NCBI GenBank assembly: GCA_037176905.1
Contig: JBBBWG010014334.1
Span: forward strand, 19,711-83,710
Direction: 5' to 3'
Source of the DNA: Azolla pinnata
Taxonomy: Eukaryota; Streptophyta; Polypodiopsida; Salviniales; Salviniaceae
Length of the DNA: 64,000 nt
Position 1 is the first letter of the stretch. Each line of letters starts with the position of its first letter. Position numbers and translations under genes: made by a program. The notes under the pieces are model-generated. The model did not search any database. It was not told where the DNA came from and was given only the letters and a program-made list of their open reading frames with translations. Positions 60,801 to 64,000 of this stretch are shown here, piece by piece.

Positions 60801-61440
60801 GGGAAAACATTTCTTACTTACAACTGCACAAATCATATTTAAAGCCTGGATCCATTAAACAAAGTAAATATTTGCTGCTTACCAAGTGCACAAATTATTT
60901 TCAGTGCCTCTATGCACTGAAAATAATTGGGAAGCAGATAATATTTACATGGCAAATTATTGCCAAAAAGAAAAGAAAATTTTGCACATATTAGTAACAA
61001 GTGTGCTAAATATTTGCACAAACTATTAACAGAGAAAAGAAAACTTTGTTACTCACTAACATCACGGATTATTTTCGATGCCTGTATACTATAAAAGAAA
61101 TTTCAGAAAATATACTTGTTACATTCAAACTGCGCTGATTAATTTAATGCAGCTAGCTATGCATAAAAGAAAGTTTTCGCTAAACATACAAACTTGCAGA
61201 AATTATTTTCAGTGTCTATATGCCATGAAAAAAGGAAGTTAAAAAATATCACATCCCCAGGGAAGCCATGATGGGGATGAAGATGATGTAAGGGCATGTG
61301 AAAGGGAAATCGAACATGCTGAACTGACACGGCGCAAATATCTTGGAGCCTTGATCGCCACCAGAGTGAATCCTTCTGATGAGATGCTGGCCCTTGTTTC
61401 GATGTTAAGATTAGAGTTGCAAGAATATTCCAAGGAATAG
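57881..61440 (+). CDS. MPB2C: Divergent MPB2C-like microtubule-binding coiled-coil protein
   Basis: MPB2C proteins bind cortical microtubules and modulate cell-to-cell movement of KNOTTED1-type and viral proteins; the role here is by analogy. Five exons: 57881-58066, 58775-58894, 59611-59997, 60436-60642, 61261-61440. All are phase 0, giving 359 residues. The N-terminal block LVEMFPLGDTLMDQ, then TSFLVYTPTPAPSP, parallels the MPB2C pattern of a short hydrophobic block followed by a YTKTP-like motif. Residues about 135-270 are a long coiled coil (MIVKLKSRIDELEQELLLDE onward). The C-terminus has QVAEFLFQMQSIT and a Glu/Ala helix (EREIEHAELTRRKYLGALIA), which match family positions by order and spacing. 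Identity is low, so another plant coiled-coil family remains possible. The gene model itself is strong. Confidence 0.65.
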
Positions 61441-61890
61441 ATCAGGTCAAGTTTTCTTCTGCACTTTGAATTTCTTCTATGGATTTATGTACTGTTCCAT
61501 CACGAAACTCCTGGAGCAAGCATACCCCCCCCCTCCCCCCCCCCCAAAACCCCAAATGTAGAATAAATAGATAAAAGTACAAAAACAAGAAGTCGATACA
61601 GGCTAACACATACAATGTGAAAACATTGGCATGCCCAGTATGAACTGGCTTACTTAACAGTAAATTCTTCAAAGATCACGATTTATAATTTAAGCGAAAT
61701 GATGTATTGCTAAACATTTCTCTCAGCTATATGTGTATATAGCTTGAGATAAATGGGCTTTGATTTTGTCATTGAGAGACAATATTTCCTTGCATCCCCA
61801 AAGGTGATAATACTGCTATAGCACATGATATTGTCATTGTATGGGGCTTTGATAAATGGGCTGCATTCTTATCTAAAATATACTGCTATA

Positions 61891-62033
61891 GCACAATATA
61901 TCTCATTGTTATCATGTATATTTTAGATAAATGGGCTTTGATTCTGTCATTGAGAGACAATACTTTATCATTGTATGCTTCTGCTGTATTCTTATCTAAA
62001 ATATACATGATAACAATGAGATATATTGTGCTT
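61891..62033. repeat. Perfect 40-bp inverted repeat (hairpin-forming)
   Basis: The left arm at 61891-61930 starts GCACAATATATCTCATTG and ends TATTTTAGATAA. The right arm at about 61993-62033 is its exact reverse complement (TTATCTAAAATATACATGAT to ATATATTGTGC). The spacer is about 62 bases. The spacer and left flank also share direct repeats (AAATGGGCTTTGATT, GTCATTGAGAGACAATA, TTCTTATCTAAAATATAC). Confidence 0.9.
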
Positions 62034-62160
62034 TCCAAAGGCAAAATGTCGATTAAAGAATGGATGAACATGTGTTAGCATATATACATGATAACAATGA
62101 GATATATTGTGCTTTCCAAAGGCAAAATGTCGATTAAAGAATGGATGAACATGTGTCAGT
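62002..62160. repeat. 78-bp direct repeat downstream of the hairpin
   Basis: ATATACATGATAACAATGAG through TGTGCTTTCCAAAGGCAAAA to GAATGGATGAACATGTGT occurs twice in tandem (about 62002-62077 and 62082-62157), nearly identical. The first copy begins inside the right arm of the inverted repeat, so the second is a third partial copy of the arm. Confidence 0.9.
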
Positions 62161-62999
62161 ATAAGTGATTGAATGCAATCCTACGCATTGGGTGGCTTGA
62201 AGCAATGAAGTAATAATGTTCTATTCTCATCAAGCTGTGTTGCAGGGCATCTTTGCAGGCAGCTAAACCATGGATGCTTAATTAAGCCCCCTATCTTTGA
62301 GTAAATTGCTTAATCTTTTGTGCTAGAGAAAAATTCTCGCGACAGTCAACTCTCTTAATGTGGAGAATGAAATAAACACACACAAACACAGTGTGTGCTT
62401 AATGCCGAAAAACCTAACTCTTTTAGTCACACAAAAAGAAAGGGAAGAACGTGGTCATTCGACCCTCTACACTCTTTCAAACGTTCTCGGAGTATATGGC
62501 AAAAGATCCGAAAAGATCCGCTGAAAATGTTATTAATTAAACCCAATCAAGTACTAATCTGGATTCTGCACTGAAAGATCTGGAAAGAAGAAAACAAAAA
62601 ACACTAGCAACGAATTTTCAGTGTTTGCATGCAATTGTACATAGGAATACAGAATACTCAGTTACCTGAACTCTGAACCTTGAGCCTTGGGACAACGTAT
62701 GTATGTGTATATATATATATATATATATCTCGGTTGTGTCTTTCATTAGAATGTGGCATTTTTAGTCAGCTGACTAGTTTCTTGTCCCAAAAACTTGTCC
62801 CAAGACTTGCATCATTTTTGAGAGGTATCAAGCGTGAAGCGGATGAATCCTTTGTATACGACTTAAATATATGGCCTTGGTTATCGATAAGTGTAGTGCT
62901 GTGATGCGGAGTCTATGCTTTGCACAAGGATGAAAACTCTAGGTTTTGGGTCCCGGATTGGCCATGGAACCGAGGTCTGTTTTGTGCTCAATAGTAGCT

Positions 63000-63600
63000 T
63001 CTAGAAGAAACTTTAAGCCCCAAACCCTAAACTCTAAAATTAAGAGCCAGAAATAGAGGTCGAGGGGATGTTTGAGCAACAGATTCTAGAAGCAACTCGA
63101 AAACCAGAAACCCTAAACCCTAAAATTAAGAGCTATAAACACAGGACGAGGGGGGTTTTTCGAGGAGATGCTGAATAACGGATTTTAGAAGAAACTCGAC
63201 AACCCTAAACCTTGAACCATAAACCCTAAATCTTAAACCCTAAACCTTGAACCCTAAACCTTAAACCTGGAACCTTAAACCCTAAATGTCCTTGAACCCT
63301 AAACGCGAACCCTAAACCCTGAACCTTAAACCCTAAATCTCCTTGAACCCTAAACGCGAACCCTAAACCCTGAACCTTAAACCCTAAATCTCCTTGAACC
63401 CTAAAGGCGACCCCTAAACCCTAAACCTTAAACCCTAAACGCGAACCCTAAACCCTAAACCTTAAACCCTAAATCTCCTTGAACCTTAAACGCGAACCCT
63501 AAACCCTAAACCTTAAACCCTAAATCTCCTTGAACCCTAAACGCGAACCCTAAACCCTAAACCTTAAACCCTAAATCTCCTTGAACCCTAAACCCTAAAC
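63000..63600. repeat. Telomere-like CCCTAAA satellite with 51-bp period
   Basis: Degenerate CCCTAAA, CCTTAAA and CCCTGAA units throughout. From about 63289 they are organised as a 51-bp unit containing TCTCCTTGAACCCTAAACGC and GAACCCTAAACCCTGAACC; unit starts are visible at 63289, 63340, 63391, 63476, 63527 and 63578. The 85-bp step at 63391-63476 shows one expanded unit. It lies about 200 bp before the next gene's start codon. Confidence 0.92.
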
Positions 63601-63677
63601 AACCAACAAGAGAGCTAGAAACAGAAAATAGAAGAACAAAATCTTCGGAAAACGCAGAAGAACAAACGCCCCTTCGC

Positions 63678-63756
63678 GCCATCGCCATCGCCATCGCCAT
63701 CGCCATCGCCATCGCCATTGCCGTCGCCATCGCCATCGCCATCGCCATCGCCATCG
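63678..63756. repeat. (GCCATC)13 hexanucleotide array
   Basis: Thirteen hexamer units, with GCCATT and GCCGTC variants in the middle, ending 40 bp before the start codon at 63796. On the opposite strand this is GATGGC, the family seen at 12061 and 12257. It is probably 5' UTR. Confidence 0.95.
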
Positions 63757-63795
63757 CTGTCTCCGTCTCCTTTTTCTCTTCCTTCCTACGACGCC

Positions 63796-63917
63796 ATGGC
63801 CACGCCCTTGCCCAAAGAAACGCTCGCCGTCCAGGCCCCTGGATCTCTCCCCCCCGCCGTCGCCCCGCTCAGGAACGAAGAGAATCGGACGAGCGCCTCC
63901 ATCTACGCGTACGCCCT
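63796..63917 (+). CDS. First exon of an unidentified gene (continues past the window)
   Basis: The ATG at 63796 opens MATPLPKETLAVQAPGSLPP, then AVAPLRNEENRTSASIYA. A possible donor follows (CTACGC|GTACGC, about 63911), and the open frame otherwise runs to a stop at 63942. The sequence is Pro/Ala-rich and GC-rich, unlike the repeats before it, and the start context (GCCATGGCC) is good. I do not recognise the family from this fragment, and the rest of the gene is outside the window. Confidence 0.5.
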
Positions 63918-64000
63918 TTCCTCTCCCCCTCTCCCTCTTTAACTCGATTTCTCTCTGGAAACAAACGCCGGAATACGCTGCTGGGAATCACCTTGTCCCC

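Larger units (their letters stand above)
61441..63000. other. Intergenic region with nested direct and inverted repeats
   Basis: AT-rich and without a supported gene. It has a C-run at about 61525-61548, the inverted-repeat block at 61800-62160 listed separately, and a (TA)n run at about 62710-62728. Open frames such as 62680-62904 have no recognisable content. Confidence 0.5.

Overview
This is a nuclear chromosome segment from a land plant. The evidence is many spliced genes with GT-AG introns and plant-specific families: PLS-type pentatricopeptide repeat (PPR) proteins, a GAUT pectin glycosyltransferase, SCD2, an MPB2C-like protein, a plant IPT9-like tRNA prenyltransferase and an organelle-type SMUBP2-like helicase. 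The PPR consensus (runs like EIGEEIHAK, ALIDMYAKCGAL, DVVSWNALIAGY, then a shortened E-like tail) resembles seed-free vascular plants (ferns or lycophytes) more than seed plants. That lineage call is inference. Two 100-N gaps show it is a draft assembly.

Layout. 1.2-9.3 kb (minus): IPT9-like tRNA dimethylallyltransferase, eight exons reconstructed, 3' end off the left edge. An array of 11 W-box cores lies just 5' of it, then a 64-bp tandem repeat. 9.6-13.0 kb: gene-poor, repeat-rich, with one possible minus-strand first exon. 13.6-18.2 kb (plus): GAUT, eight exons, complete. 20.4-23.1 kb (plus) and 24.8-27.6 kb (minus): two convergent intronless PPR genes; the second looks like two PPR proteins fused head to tail. 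27.6-28.7 kb: about 1 kb of mostly alternating purine-pyrimidine DNA. 29.7-34.8 kb (plus): SF1B helicase, seven exons. 36.7-39.2 kb (plus): 20S proteasome alpha-1 subunit, two exons. 42.4-43.8 kb (plus): Josephin-type deubiquitinase, two exons. 46.1-56.1 kb (plus): SCD2, twenty exons. 57.9-61.4 kb (plus): MPB2C-like coiled-coil protein, five exons. 61.8-62.2 kb: a perfect 40-bp inverted repeat. 63.0-63.6 kb: telomere-like 51-bp satellite. 63.8 kb: first exon of an unidentified gene.

The genes do not form an operon or an evident cluster. Several are housekeeping: tRNA modification, proteasome, deubiquitination, trafficking at cytokinesis, microtubule binding and pectin synthesis. The PPRs and the helicase probably act on organelle nucleic acids.

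The clearest non-genic theme is simple-sequence DNA at gene 5' ends: GATGGC-type hexamers, CCCTAA and CCCTAAA telomere-like units, AATAC, TATG/CATG and polypurine/polypyrimidine tracts. There are also many tandem duplications of about 50-300 bp. No transposon, CRISPR, tRNA or rRNA gene was recognised, and I found no clear new multi-gene system.
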